A model generated the notes under the pieces. It was not told the DNA's origin. It saw only the letters and a program-made list of their open reading frames with translations, and did not search any database. From NCBI GenBank assembly GCA_023453795.1, contig JAEXSP010000019.1, positions 124,001 through 188,000 on the forward strand: a DNA stretch of 64,000 bases, given 5' to 3'. Below are positions 24,499-33,919 of this stretch, one piece after another. This stretch comes from Bacillota bacterium (GTDB taxonomy: Bacteria > Bacillota > Clostridia > Acetivibrionales > JAEXSP01). Position numbers and translations under genes: made by a program. Positions within the stretch are counted from its first letter, which is position 1. Every line of letters begins with the position of its first letter.

Positions 24499-25479
24499 CT
24501 AAACTACTTTATACAATTCGTCCGAACCGGGCGGCAGGATTTTCTCTTCGGAAGAATCAGTTATAAGCAGACACTCCCGAGTGGCTTCAAAGGTTCCAAC
24601 AACTGCGGCACTTATACCGTTTTGAGCCAGCTTTTCAACCAGTCCTTTCCCGTCGGAACAGGCAATAACCATTGAACCGCTTGATATAAGCTTCAAGGGG
24701 TCAATTTTATAGTAATCTGAAATCAATTTTGTTTCATGTGCAACCGGCAGCTTTTTCTTATCAAGCCTAATCCCCAGGCCTGCAGCCTCCGCTACTTCCC
24801 AAACCGCCCCAAGAACTCCGCCCTCAGTTACATCATGCATTGCATTGACTCCGAATTCTCCGGCTATCCTTCCTTCTTTCACTACGCTGATATTTTTTAT
24901 GTATTCTTTGGCTTTATTGACAAACTCAATACCGAATGCCTCTGTCAATTCCTTTTCCTTCTCAGCTGCTATAATTGCTGTACCTTCTATCCCTGCGGAC
25001 TTCGTCATAACTATGCTGTCTCCGGGTTTTGCGCCTGATGTCGTCACCATTTGTCCTTTGACAGCCTTTCCGATCGCAGTAGTTATAACTACGAACCGAT
25101 TTACCGCTGCCGTAATTTCGGTATGCCCGCCCATTATGTCAACATTTAGTTCATCTGCTGTTTCACATAAGTCTGTCATAAGTAATTCCAATTCACTTTC
25201 ACGTGTTTCCGGAGGGGCAAGTATTGTAACCATCAGACCTAGAGGTTCGACGCCGGCTGAGGCTATGTCATTGCAGGATACCTGAACGGCAAGTCGTCCG
25301 ATTTCTTGCGCAGTGCCTGTAATAGGGTCGGTGGTAAGAACGCAGACATCTTCGCCAAAATCTACCGCACTGCAGTCTTCACCTATTTGGGGCCGCAGGA
25401 TTATTTCATCCCTTTTATGTTTTATCTTATCTAAAATTATTTTCTTCAATGCTTCATTCGGAACTTTTCCTATGTTCAT
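24499..25479 (-). CDS. AIR synthase-related (HypE/ThiL-like) protein
   Basis: The fold is that of the PurM/HypE/ThiL/SelD ATP-binding superfamily: GEDCSAVDFGED, VSCNDIASAGVEPLG, IMGGHTEIT, VMHDVTEGGVLGAVWEVAEA. Start at the ATG ending at 25479, with AAAGGA upstream; 326 residues. No hyp genes or [NiFe] hydrogenase are near, so the HypE maturation role is doubtful. It follows the DUF2225 gene by 13 bp and is probably co-transcribed. The substrate is unknown. Confidence 0.85.
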   Translation of the reverse strand: MNIGKVPNEALKKIILDKIKHKRDEIILRPQIGEDCSAVDFGEDVCVLTTDPITGTAQEIGRLAVQVSCNDIASAGVEPLGLMVTILAPPETRESELELLMTDLCETADELNVDIMGGHTEITAAVNRFVVITTAIGKAVKGQMVTTSGAKPGDSIVMTKSAGIEGTAIIAAEKEKELTEAFGIEFVNKAKEYIKNISVVKEGRIAGEFGVNAMHDVTEGGVLGAVWEVAEAAGLGIRLDKKKLPVAHETKLISDYYKIDPLKLISSGSMVIACSDGKGLVEKLAQNGISAAVVGTFEATRECLLITDSSEEKILPPGSDELYKVV

Positions 25480-25492
25480 CGTATGTATTCCT

Positions 25493-26158
25493 TTATTCCT
25501 GTTGTTTGGCCAATTGAAACTGCTCACGTGCCATTTCAATCAATTGAGTATTTTTTCTGGCTTCGGGCGAACTTACGACCTTGCTGAACCATTGCACTGC
25601 TTCGCTTATATTGCCGGTACGCCTGCTTAATTCGGCTATCATGTACATGACTGTAAACTCGTCCAGCTTGTCCACGGGAAGTCTTTCCTTCATATACATT
25701 TCGTTGTAGTAGTTCAGGGCGAATTTAAGAAAATCATTTTCTTTTTCGTCTTTTTTAATCCTGTACAACCAAGCTATACGAAGACATACCTTTGCGATTT
25801 CACTTGCCTTGCCCTTCCTGACCTGTAAGTTGTAAAGAGCAAGCTTAAAAGTCTCGAGTGCAATATCTATTGACCTTTCTCCTGCAAAGCTTCTTTTTAC
25901 CCACCTTGGACTTATAGTATCCTTGATTATTTTTGCATCTTTAATTGCTATTTCTTCGAATTTATCTGACAAAGCCGCATATCCGCAGTTTTCACATACA
26001 ATCGGATCATAAAAAATCGGGTTGATTCCTTCATAATAAACGCAGAAATCGGTATCCCTCGATTGCACTCTGCAAGCCTTGGACTTGACTTTTGTCATCT
26101 CAAATTCCTTTGAGCATACCGGGCAAATAATTTTCTTATTATACAAAGCACTATCCAT
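25493..26158 (-). CDS. DUF2225 protein
   Basis: The 221-residue protein has a zinc-ribbon-like pair, CPVCSKEF at residue 11 and CENCGYAALSD near 55, as in the DUF2225 family. The C-terminal part consists of TPR-like helices (ALYNLQVRKGKASEIAKVCLR and onwards). No membrane segment is present. The function is not known. It overlaps the VanW gene by 8 bp. Confidence 0.88.
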   Translation of the reverse strand: MDSALYNKKIICPVCSKEFEMTKVKSKACRVQSRDTDFCVYYEGINPIFYDPIVCENCGYAALSDKFEEIAIKDAKIIKDTISPRWVKRSFAGERSIDIALETFKLALYNLQVRKGKASEIAKVCLRIAWLYRIKKDEKENDFLKFALNYYNEMYMKERLPVDKLDEFTVMYMIAELSRRTGNISEAVQWFSKVVSSPEARKNTQLIEMAREQFQLAKQQE

Positions 26159-27542
26159 TTGTTTTTATCCTTTCGGTTTGGGTATTAACGGAATAGTTTC
26201 GGTTAACCTTGTATTGAGCCGCAACAGGCTTATATCTGTTTTCCGATATTCTCTCCTCTTTCAGAAGACGCCCGTCAATATCAAATATTTGTCTGTAAAG
26301 ATCAGCCAGGCAGCCATTTTTGTGCGCTCTGACCAATAATTTTTCATTATCCGGAATACTGTCGTCAAAAACAATTTCGTCCTTTTCAGGAGTATACTCT
26401 TTGACTACTTTTGAAACAAGCTTTACTTTTTTTATATCCTTATCATTTATGCCTAGTATATAAACAGTTATAACACCACCCCGGACACTGGTGCTTATGC
26501 TTATGGGATAATCCTTGTTATTCTGAAATTTAAAATCTATGTAGTCATCTGCAATAGTTGCGTCCTGACCGGGTTGTACATATGCCGGAACCAATGAATG
26601 GGGAGTTCTTTCTATGATTTCGAGCATTGAAAGAAGCACTGCGTCATACAAGGTTGTCGTTACCTGGCATACCCCTCCGCCCATTCCATCGACAAGTTCA
26701 TTCTGAAGAATCACCTTTGCTTCCTTGTAGCCATTCTCAGCTGTTCTGGGACCAAGTGCGGCATTCATTGAAAATATTTCTCCGGGCATGAGTATGGTGC
26801 CATTTATTTTTTCACATGATATGCTTATGTTATGAGACCTGTTCTCAACCGACGAATCAAATACAGTTTTAAAGGATGAAAGTACATGATTAACATTTAC
26901 AATGCTTTTATATGATATTTTGGGGGTAATTTCGTCAACCCTGAGAAAGATTTCATCAAAATTCTTCTTCAATATATAATTCTCTACCAATAACAAATTA
27001 TTGTCAACATCCAGCAAAAGCCCATTTTCATCCTTAGAATGCTTTATAATTCCATTTTTATAGATTACTTTCGCATTCACAGGCGTTTTATCAATCTTGC
27101 GTTTGATTTGGTTTAAGGCCATAACTATTTTCTGAGAATCATAATATACCCCCACATCAGCATGATAATGCTTAATCCTTGCGCCGGTTATGGCGGCGAG
27201 CCTTCTGAATATGTTACCCGTATGCCCTATCTTATAAGCATTATCCAGTGTCTCTCGAACCGAGAACCTTACTGAAAAATCATTTAAACTATAGCTCCAT
27301 ATCTGATTTTTATATGCAAGGGTTATACTTCGATTATAATATTCTTCTTCAAGCTTTTTATTCACTAAATCAAAGGCTTCGTTCTTATTTAAGCCGGATA
27401 AATCCAAGCCTGCTACATATATGCCCTTGTAGTAGGTATGTCTGCTGAACAGTAGTGCCGTACAAACTGTAAAAATGAGCAAAATGCAGGTACAGACTGC
27501 TATCAGCACTTTCTTATATTTTTTAATAAAATCAAGCAGCAT
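26151..27542 (-). CDS. VanW-family protein
   Basis: A single N-terminal membrane segment (about 10-30) is followed by a peptidoglycan-binding-4-like region, then the VanW domain (MPGEIFSMNAALGPRT, GGGVCQVTTTLYDAVL, ADDYIDFKFQN). The product should act at the cell envelope; the role of VanW is unknown even in vancomycin clusters. I start at the ATG ending at 27542 because CAGGAG precedes it, removing eight residues from the longest frame. Confidence 0.9.
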   Translation of the reverse strand: MLLDFIKKYKKVLIAVCTCILLIFTVCTALLFSRHTYYKGIYVAGLDLSGLNKNEAFDLVNKKLEEEYYNRSITLAYKNQIWSYSLNDFSVRFSVRETLDNAYKIGHTGNIFRRLAAITGARIKHYHADVGVYYDSQKIVMALNQIKRKIDKTPVNAKVIYKNGIIKHSKDENGLLLDVDNNLLLVENYILKKNFDEIFLRVDEITPKISYKSIVNVNHVLSSFKTVFDSSVENRSHNISISCEKINGTILMPGEIFSMNAALGPRTAENGYKEAKVILQNELVDGMGGGVCQVTTTLYDAVLLSMLEIIERTPHSLVPAYVQPGQDATIADDYIDFKFQNNKDYPISISTSVRGGVITVYILGINDKDIKKVKLVSKVVKEYTPEKDEIVFDDSIPDNEKLLVRAHKNGCLADLYRQIFDIDGRLLKEERISENRYKPVAAQYKVNRNYSVNTQTERIKTNG

Positions 27543-27658
27543 AATATTTATCTCCTGAAGCATCATTTAACACATCCTGAATAATAGTGTGCTCAATATA
27601 TAAATATTACGACTTGTCACATTTATACTATAATCTTAATGTTTACCTGCAGCTTTTG

Positions 27659-28834
27659 TCATCCCCTTACCTTTATCAGTTCAGTGTTTTCAATGGCTGT
27701 TTTTATCATTGGTTCAAGCTCCAGCTTCTTTTCAATTTCTAGAACCTTATCCAATTGAGGCCTGGTTTTCGGGTGTTTAGCCACAAATACCGTACAACAG
27801 TCTTCATATGGCAATATCGAGGTTTCAAAAGTCCCGATTTTTCTTGCTATATCAACCACTTCATTCTTATCCATACCTATCAAAGGCCTGAAAACAGGCA
27901 TACCGACTACAGCGTTTGTTACACCAAGGCTTTGTATTGTCTGGCTTGCAACCTGTCCCATGCTCTCTCCTGTGATAAGAGCCAGACAGCCTGTTGACTC
28001 TGCAATTCTTTCGGCTATTATCATCATTGCCCGCCTCATTATTATTGTCAGCTGATCTTCCGGACACTTTTCATTGATTTCAAGCTGAATGTCGGTAAAA
28101 GGCACTACATGAAGATTAAGCTGGTAACAGTAGGACGACAGTATCTTGGTGAGCTCTATAACCTTTTCCTTCGCACGCTCGCTTGTATAAGGATAGCTGT
28201 AAAAATGCACTGCCTCTATCTCAACACCTCTTTTAGCCATCATCCAGCCAGCTACCGGACTGTCTATGCCACCTGAAAGCAGAAGCATGGCTTTTCCGTT
28301 GGTACCGAGAGGAAGACCTCCGTTGGAAGGAATTATTTCGGAGTAAATATAGGTGTAGTCCCTGACTTCAATAAAAAGAATAAAGGAGGGCTTGTTTACA
28401 TCTACTGTCAAAGAAGGATTGTTATCAAGGATGTGTGCGCCGATTTCTCTTGATATTTCCGGCGATTGCATCGGAAATCGCTTGTTTCCGCGTTTTGTTT
28501 CAACCTTGAAGGTTTTATGCTGTTTTTTAGCCAGGATATCCTTTACAAGCTTATCTGAATATTCCTTTATTTCCTCAAAGTCAGTCTTTATCTTCCATAC
28601 AGAACTTACAGATACAATACCGAACACCTTAACGATGCGTTCTATAGAAGCATCAAAATCATATTCATCAGCTTCAGGTTCTACATATATTCTTCCCTGT
28701 GATTTGATAATGCTGACCTTTCCCAGATCCCTGACCGATTTTTTTATGTTGTTGACCAGTTTATCCTCAAAAACAGGTCTGTTCAAACCCTTTAAAATTA
28801 TTTCTCCATATCTGACAAGTATAATCCTTTTCAT
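27659..28834 (-). CDS. thiI: tRNA 4-thiouridine synthase ThiI
   Basis: ThiI makes s4U8 in tRNA and can feed sulfur to thiamine synthesis. An N-terminal THUMP region is followed by the PP-loop motif LLSGGIDSPVAGW (about 180). The protein ends at 391 residues without the rhodanese domain of the E. coli enzyme, as in many Firmicutes. It lies 33 bp after a dedicated cysteine desulfurase gene, the Bacillus nifZ-thiI arrangement. Confidence 0.95.
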   Translation of the reverse strand: MKRIILVRYGEIILKGLNRPVFEDKLVNNIKKSVRDLGKVSIIKSQGRIYVEPEADEYDFDASIERIVKVFGIVSVSSVWKIKTDFEEIKEYSDKLVKDILAKKQHKTFKVETKRGNKRFPMQSPEISREIGAHILDNNPSLTVDVNKPSFILFIEVRDYTYIYSEIIPSNGGLPLGTNGKAMLLLSGGIDSPVAGWMMAKRGVEIEAVHFYSYPYTSERAKEKVIELTKILSSYCYQLNLHVVPFTDIQLEINEKCPEDQLTIIMRRAMMIIAERIAESTGCLALITGESMGQVASQTIQSLGVTNAVVGMPVFRPLIGMDKNEVVDIARKIGTFETSILPYEDCCTVFVAKHPKTRPQLDKVLEIEKKLELEPMIKTAIENTELIKVRG

Positions 28835-28867
28835 TGCAAAGCCTCCGTAAAATGTTTGTTTATTTGC

Positions 28868-30028
28868 CTATTTGGCCCTTTTATTAATCCGTATCCTCGG
28901 AATGATCTCTTTCAAAGCTTCTATGGTTTTTTCAATGTCTTCTCCGTTGTTGAATGCCGAAAAGCTGAATCTTATGGCTCCGTCTATTTCAGACGGCTTT
29001 TTGCCCATGGCTTTAAGTACATGACTGTGCACATTCTTCCTTGAAGAGCATGCCGAACCGGTTGAAACAAATATTCTTTTTTCTTCAAGGTGATGCAGCA
29101 AAACCTCCGAACGAAGATCACTGAAAGAAATATTGAGTACATAAGGAGAAGCACAGTTATCGGAATTTATAACAAAGTCCAATGTGCTTTCCATTAATCT
29201 TTCAAGGAACATCGTTTTCAGCCTTGTAATACTGTTCCAGTCTTCAGCCATATTTGCCGATTTAATGTCGCAGGCCATTCCAAAGCCGCATATGGCAGGA
29301 ACATTTTCAGTCCCTGATCTCAATAAGGCTTCCTGGCCTCCGCCGAATACTATCGGCTTGATTCTGATTTTTCTGCCTGCGTAAAGGCAGCCTGCTCCCT
29401 TAAGGCCATGGATTTTGTGCGAACTTCCGGATAGCAGGTCTATTCCGCTCCTTTGAGGGTTTATTTTGATTTTCCCGAAGGACTGTACCGCATCAACATG
29501 CAGAACAGTTTCCGGATTGATCTCGTTTTTTATTCTGACAATGTCTTCTATCGGCTGTATTGAGCCAACCTCATTGTTTACATGTATGATACTGATTAAA
29601 GCTGTATCCTTTGTTAGCTTGCTCTTCAATTCATCAAGAATGATTCTTCCGCTGCTGTCTACATTGATATAATCAACAGTATAGCCATTTTCGGACAAAT
29701 GCTTGTAAACCTCCAGAACCGAAGGGTGCTCTATTGTTGAAGTAATTATATGTTTACCCTTTCTCGGGTTTGCTCTTAAATATCCACGGATAGCAAGATT
29801 ATTCGATTCGGTTCCTCCTGAAGTAAATATGATTTCCTTTACATCACAGGACAGGTACCCGGCTATGGATTCTCTGGCCTTTCTAACCAGCCTTTCTGCT
29901 TCAATGCCCATTATGTGCAGAGATGAAGGATTACCGTAAGTTTCTGCCGCGACCTCGCACATATATTTTATTACAGCATCATAAGGCTTTGTTGTAGCCC
30001 CGTTATCTAAATATATTTCCTTTTGCAT
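28868..30028 (-). CDS. Cysteine desulfurase paired with ThiI
   Basis: A 386-residue NifS/IscS-type PLP enzyme: LDNGATTKPYDAV, SSHKIHGLKGAGCLY with the PLP lysine, and STGSACSSRKNVHSHV with the catalytic cysteine. It is upstream of thiI in an operon and should hand persulfide sulfur to ThiI, like NifZ in Bacillus. It is clearly distinct from the isc copy at 11244-12437. Confidence 0.93.
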   Translation of the reverse strand: MQKEIYLDNGATTKPYDAVIKYMCEVAAETYGNPSSLHIMGIEAERLVRKARESIAGYLSCDVKEIIFTSGGTESNNLAIRGYLRANPRKGKHIITSTIEHPSVLEVYKHLSENGYTVDYINVDSSGRIILDELKSKLTKDTALISIIHVNNEVGSIQPIEDIVRIKNEINPETVLHVDAVQSFGKIKINPQRSGIDLLSGSSHKIHGLKGAGCLYAGRKIRIKPIVFGGGQEALLRSGTENVPAICGFGMACDIKSANMAEDWNSITRLKTMFLERLMESTLDFVINSDNCASPYVLNISFSDLRSEVLLHHLEEKRIFVSTGSACSSRKNVHSHVLKAMGKKPSEIDGAIRFSFSAFNNGEDIEKTIEALKEIIPRIRINKRAK

Positions 30029-30142
30029 CTTATTTTCCTCTGGTAAAAATTCTATTCCTTAGTCTGTTTCCAGTGCTTAGTATAACATATAATGCATTTT
30101 TTAACCATTATTATGGTTTATTTATAATGATATAATTGTTTT

Positions 30143-30175
30143 GAATACTATAATCGTGTTAGACTTATAGTATTC
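30143..30175 (+). promoter_or_regulatory. 11-bp dyad before the TPR membrane protein
   Basis: GAATACTATAA (30143-30153) and TTATAGTATTC (30165-30175) form a perfect inverted repeat with an 11-bp gap, 33 bp before the start codon at 30209. The left arm contains a TATAAT-like -10 word, so it may be an operator or a leader hairpin. Confidence 0.5.
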
Positions 30176-30208
30176 GGAACTATAAAACAAAGTACTTTTT
30201 GGTGAATT

Positions 30209-32026
30209 ATGCATAAGAAGATTGAAGGGTTGTTGGAAAAAAAGGAAATATCCTTTTCTGTAATTGGGCTGCTTGCACTGATAATATATTCGGGAAGCTT
30301 TACATCGCCATTCATTCTCGACGATTTTGGTTCGATAGACAACAACTACTCCATAAGAAATCCTTTGAACATTATATCCATGTGGAATTTCTATTCCAAC
30401 AGGATAGTTCTGTACTTCACGCTGGCAATCAATTATTTCATACATGAAAACGACGTAATCGGCTATCATATCGTTAACCTTGGAATCCATATTTTCAACG
30501 GAATTTTGGTCTTTTTCATTTTGAAAAACCTATTGGGGCTTAGACATTTCAGCGATAAAGTAACCGGAAGATACAGAAATATAATCTCAATGCTGAGCGC
30601 ACTCATCTTTATTTGTCATCCCGTTCAGGTCAATGCAGTAACATATATAATCCAGCGTACGGCGTCCCTCGCTGCGTTATTTTACCTTCTGGCCGTTTAT
30701 TTTTATATCAGATTCAGGATTACAGATAAGATCCGATATTTCTTTTTTACGCTTATATCAATACTGTTTGCAATGTTTACAAAAGAAAATACAATTACAA
30801 TTCCGTTCATGCTTTTACTGATTGAGCTAATGTTCTTTCTTAAGGATGGTAAGACACCCTGGTATAAAAGAATAACATTTTTATCAATAATTTTTATGAC
30901 TGTTCCGATAATTCCCGGCACGAATCTTTTTCTTCACGGTCACAGCCAAAGCGATCCAAATGTAAATTTCAAGGCCAGCACCTCTATGAACAACCTTCAC
31001 TATTTCTATACCGAACTAAAAGTAATAGTGACATACATTAGGCAGCTTTTTATACCGGATAACCTTAATTTCGATTACAGCAATGATTACACGATATCAA
31101 AATCCTTGCTGACAAAACCTTTATGGAATAATGCTTCCTTTGTTTCACTTATTATTCTTGCGGCTATCGGGCTAGCAGCCATAATAAAGGTAAAGAAAAA
31201 CAAGCTGTTTTCCTTCGGCATATTTTGGTTTTTCTTAGGTCTTTCAATTGAATCCTCCTTTATATCCATTAAGGATGTATACTTCGAGCACAGGCTTTAC
31301 TTCCCTATAATAGGCTTCATAATCAGTATCGTAGGGATTGTTTTCAGCGGGAAATCTATTCGGGGAAGGACTCATTATTTCATTAAAAAACCGCTTTTGT
31401 ATTTCATTATACTGAGCTGTACTATGATTTTTACTTATTCTATTGTTACAATACAGCGGAATTATGTTTTCAGCAGCTCCATAAGACTATGGACAGACGT
31501 AGTCAAGAAGGCGCCCGGCAGCGACAGGGCTCATTGCTCTCTTGCAACAAACCACATGAATAAATATGATTCGAAGCATAATTCAAACCCTCAGCATCTG
31601 GACATTGCAGAAAGGGAATTTTTGAAGGCAATAGAAATAAACTACTGGAACGATGTAGCCCATACAAACCTTGCAAGAGTCTATTACTACAAGAAAGAAT
31701 ATGAAAAAAGCATAGAGCAGTCTTCTATTACCAACAGACACCACAGCTCGAAATATGCCTACTATAATCTGGCTCTGGTATACAAAAAAACAGGTGAAAT
31801 TGACAAAGCACTTTCTGCACTTCAAGCAGGATACCGGCTTGACAAAAAATGCACCTTTATTTTAAAGATGCTGGGAGATGTCTATAACACAAAGAAGGAA
31901 TATTCCGAAGCGAAAAAATACTATGAGGAGTTTCTTGAGCATAACGGAAGATTCTTTTCAGACAACGGTGAAATTCGTGATAAGCTGAAAAAGGTTAATG
32001 AAAAGCTGAAAACTAAAGCAAAATAA
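30209..32026 (+). CDS. GT-C-type glycosyltransferase-like membrane protein with TPR repeats
   Basis: A 605-residue protein. About 11 membrane segments fill residues 10-410, with FILDDFGSIDNN in the first outer loop, the position of the acidic motif in GT-C (PMT/TMTC-like) glycosyltransferases. The C-terminus (about 430-590) holds TPR repeats such as AYYNLALVYKKTGEIDKALSA. This matches the bacterial TMTC-like (DUF1736) proteins; a lipid-linked sugar donor is expected but neither donor nor acceptor is known. It is the only plus-strand gene in this part, with a terminator after it. Confidence 0.85.
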   Translation: MHKKIEGLLEKKEISFSVIGLLALIIYSGSFTSPFILDDFGSIDNNYSIRNPLNIISMWNFYSNRIVLYFTLAINYFIHENDVIGYHIVNLGIHIFNGILVFFILKNLLGLRHFSDKVTGRYRNIISMLSALIFICHPVQVNAVTYIIQRTASLAALFYLLAVYFYIRFRITDKIRYFFFTLISILFAMFTKENTITIPFMLLLIELMFFLKDGKTPWYKRITFLSIIFMTVPIIPGTNLFLHGHSQSDPNVNFKASTSMNNLHYFYTELKVIVTYIRQLFIPDNLNFDYSNDYTISKSLLTKPLWNNASFVSLIILAAIGLAAIIKVKKNKLFSFGIFWFFLGLSIESSFISIKDVYFEHRLYFPIIGFIISIVGIVFSGKSIRGRTHYFIKKPLLYFIILSCTMIFTYSIVTIQRNYVFSSSIRLWTDVVKKAPGSDRAHCSLATNHMNKYDSKHNSNPQHLDIAEREFLKAIEINYWNDVAHTNLARVYYYKKEYEKSIEQSSITNRHHSSKYAYYNLALVYKKTGEIDKALSALQAGYRLDKKCTFILKMLGDVYNTKKEYSEAKKYYEEFLEHNGRFFSDNGEIRDKLKKVNEKLKTKAK

Positions 32027-32064
32027 AATCGAGGGGATATCACAAATCCTCTCGATTTTAACGT
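32025..32064 (+). terminator. Terminator after the TPR membrane protein
   Basis: A 14-bp stem (AAAATCGAGGGGAT with ATCCTCTCGATTTT, one G-U) with a 7-base loop begins at the stop codon and ends in TTTT. It can work for convergent transcription too. Confidence 0.85.
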
Positions 32065-32105
32065 ATACTTAAGCATATTTAACTAATAGATAGATTACCC
32101 TACTG

Positions 32106-32279
32106 CTATTTTTTATCCTTATCCTTCAAGTATTTCAAGACATCCAGGGTTCTGAAATCCCCTTCATTTATAAAGCATTTTCCGCAGTTGTCGCATTTCT
32201 TTTTTGGATCAAGATCGCAGAATTCACATTCTCCGCAAGCTATGCATTTACGATCGTATAATTGACATTCCTTTGACAT
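32106..32279 (-). CDS. Cysteine-rich mini-protein, 57 residues
   Basis: The frame starts at the ATG ending at 32279 with GGGAG before it and stops at 32106-32108. It has eight cysteines, most in CxxC spacing (CIACGECEFC and CDNCGKC), and ends in a lysine-rich tail. It looks like a small zinc- or iron-binding protein; I do not recognise a named family. It is 17 bp after the PilZ gene and probably in the same transcript. Confidence 0.75.
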   Translation of the reverse strand: MSKECQLYDRKCIACGECEFCDLDPKKKCDNCGKCFINEGDFRTLDVLKYLKDKDKK

Positions 32280-32296
32280 ATGTTCTCCCGCTTTTA

Positions 32297-32950
32297 TTAT
32301 CCGAAAGTTAATTGGCTTATACAGTGGTGAAGAATTTTTGAATTATTTTCGGACATTTCTATGAATTCGATTCCGTATTCGTTATAATTATCTGTCTTTC
32401 CTTTTCTTACAACTCTCCCTGTAAATGAAAGTTTATTTACTTTATCTATCGTAACTGTCATTTCTATAACATCTTCAAGCATGATGTCTTCCTTGCAATT
32501 AACCTTTACGCCGCCCAGACTGATGTTTTTAACAGCAGCAAACTTGTTTTCGGATACACCGAGAATCTTTACAGATGCCGAGTAACTTACAAAAAATCTT
32601 TCAAATTTTCTTAGATCCTTCATTTTTTCTATTTTGTTTATTTTGACTATTGCTTCAAGAGGATCCATCATGAAAACTTGTGATAGGGTAGCACTTATGG
32701 AGTACACTTCTCCTGAGTTTATGTAGTTAATTACTATAGGATCTCCGACCAAAACCTGAAGATCGCCGTATTTTTCCTTTGACTGTATTCTTATTGAATT
32801 CTCGGTTATATCAGTGGCTGTTGCCTTTAAAAAGTTAAACATATTAAAATGCTTAACATCCACAGTATCATCTTTCTTAATTAGCTTACTGGCTTTGATT
32901 CCGAAGCCCGAAAACAAGCCGGTCTTTTCATCAAGATTGTAACCTGCCAT
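32297..32950 (-). CDS. PilZ domain (YcgR-like) c-di-GMP-binding protein
   Basis: A 217-residue protein with an N-terminal YcgR-like region and a C-terminal PilZ domain. The c-di-GMP motifs are visible: RKFERFF (RxxxR, near residue 114) and NISLGGVKV (D/N-x-S-x-x-G, near 142). It should act as a cyclic-di-GMP receptor. No flagellar or cellulose gene lies beside it, so the output is unknown. It has a GGGGG ribosome-binding site. Confidence 0.88.
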   Translation of the reverse strand: MAGYNLDEKTGLFSGFGIKASKLIKKDDTVDVKHFNMFNFLKATATDITENSIRIQSKEKYGDLQVLVGDPIVINYINSGEVYSISATLSQVFMMDPLEAIVKINKIEKMKDLRKFERFFVSYSASVKILGVSENKFAAVKNISLGGVKVNCKEDIMLEDVIEMTVTIDKVNKLSFTGRVVRKGKTDNYNEYGIEFIEMSENNSKILHHCISQLTFG

Positions 32951-33053
32951 AGAATCACTCCCCCCAATGTTAAAATTAAAAAATTAAAAATAAAAAAGGA
33001 AAAAATAGAAAAGTTAATTATGATTATCAATTATGTTTATTATACTATATTGC

Positions 33054-33854
33054 CTAAATTCTTTCAATAGCTTTTAAAATACCGTATATCAACGCATGAG
33101 GTCTTGGGGGGCATCCCGGTATGTACGCATCTACAGGAATAATACTGTCAATTCCGTTTTTTGTTGCATAGAGGTCTTTGAAAATACCGCCGCTGCATGC
33201 ACATGCGCCAACAGCTACAACAAGCTTGGGATCCGGGACTGCATTGTATGTTTTTATCAAAGCCGTTTCCATGTTTCTTGAAACAGGCCCAGTTACGAGC
33301 AGCATGTCTGCGTGTCTCGGTGAAGCAACAAACGATATTCCAAAACGCTCAATGTCATTTAATGGCCTGTTTAGTGCATTTATTTCATTGTCGCAGCCGT
33401 TGCAGGAGCCCGCATCCACTTCTCTTATATGAAGGCTCCGTCCAAAATGCTTGTATATGCTGTCTTTCAACCGTTTCCCTATTACTTCATAATCTTCGTC
33501 TGCGGGTAAAAAAGCATCCTCCGTGTCAGATCTGAGGTCTTTCCTTTTCTTTGCCGCAAGCTCAAACTCATTGGTCATTATAATAGCTTTCTGCGCGCAT
33601 ACATCAGAGCATAAAGAACAAAAGATGCACTCATCGATGTTAACATGTATTGACGTTCTGTCACCATTACTATTATTTAAAACAGATTTTTTAATTGCAG
33701 CTGTAGGACACCGTTTTATACACTCGCCGCAATCATTGCACTTTACGTCATCTATTTTAGGCCTGCCGACAATGTTTGGGTTACATACCGGCTTCTTCGG
33801 GTAGTCAACCGTAACGACACCAAGTTGTATGAATTTCTTTATGATTTTATACAT
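33054..33854 (-). CDS. Ehr/group-4-type small subunit fused to a 2[4Fe-4S] ferredoxin
   Basis: The N-terminal half is a two-cluster ferredoxin (C39, C42, C45, C49 and C76, C79, C82, C86), as in HycF/HyfH. The C-terminal half is a NuoB/HyfI-type subunit with the N2-cluster cysteines C151 and C154 (SCNGCD), C218 or C220 (GACACSGG) and C248 (PGCPPRP). In most group 4 complexes these are separate genes. The fusion makes a direct electron path, probably from ferredoxin, into the membrane complex. It is the last gene of the six-gene operon beginning at 40716. Confidence 0.9.
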   Translation of the reverse strand: MYKIIKKFIQLGVVTVDYPKKPVCNPNIVGRPKIDDVKCNDCGECIKRCPTAAIKKSVLNNSNGDRTSIHVNIDECIFCSLCSDVCAQKAIIMTNEFELAAKKRKDLRSDTEDAFLPADEDYEVIGKRLKDSIYKHFGRSLHIREVDAGSCNGCDNEINALNRPLNDIERFGISFVASPRHADMLLVTGPVSRNMETALIKTYNAVPDPKLVVAVGACACSGGIFKDLYATKNGIDSIIPVDAYIPGCPPRPHALIYGILKAIERI

Positions 33855-33919
33855 AAGTCCTCCAAATACATTTTAAAATGCCTGAATCTTATTAATTATG
33901 CTTTTCAATCAGACTTCGA

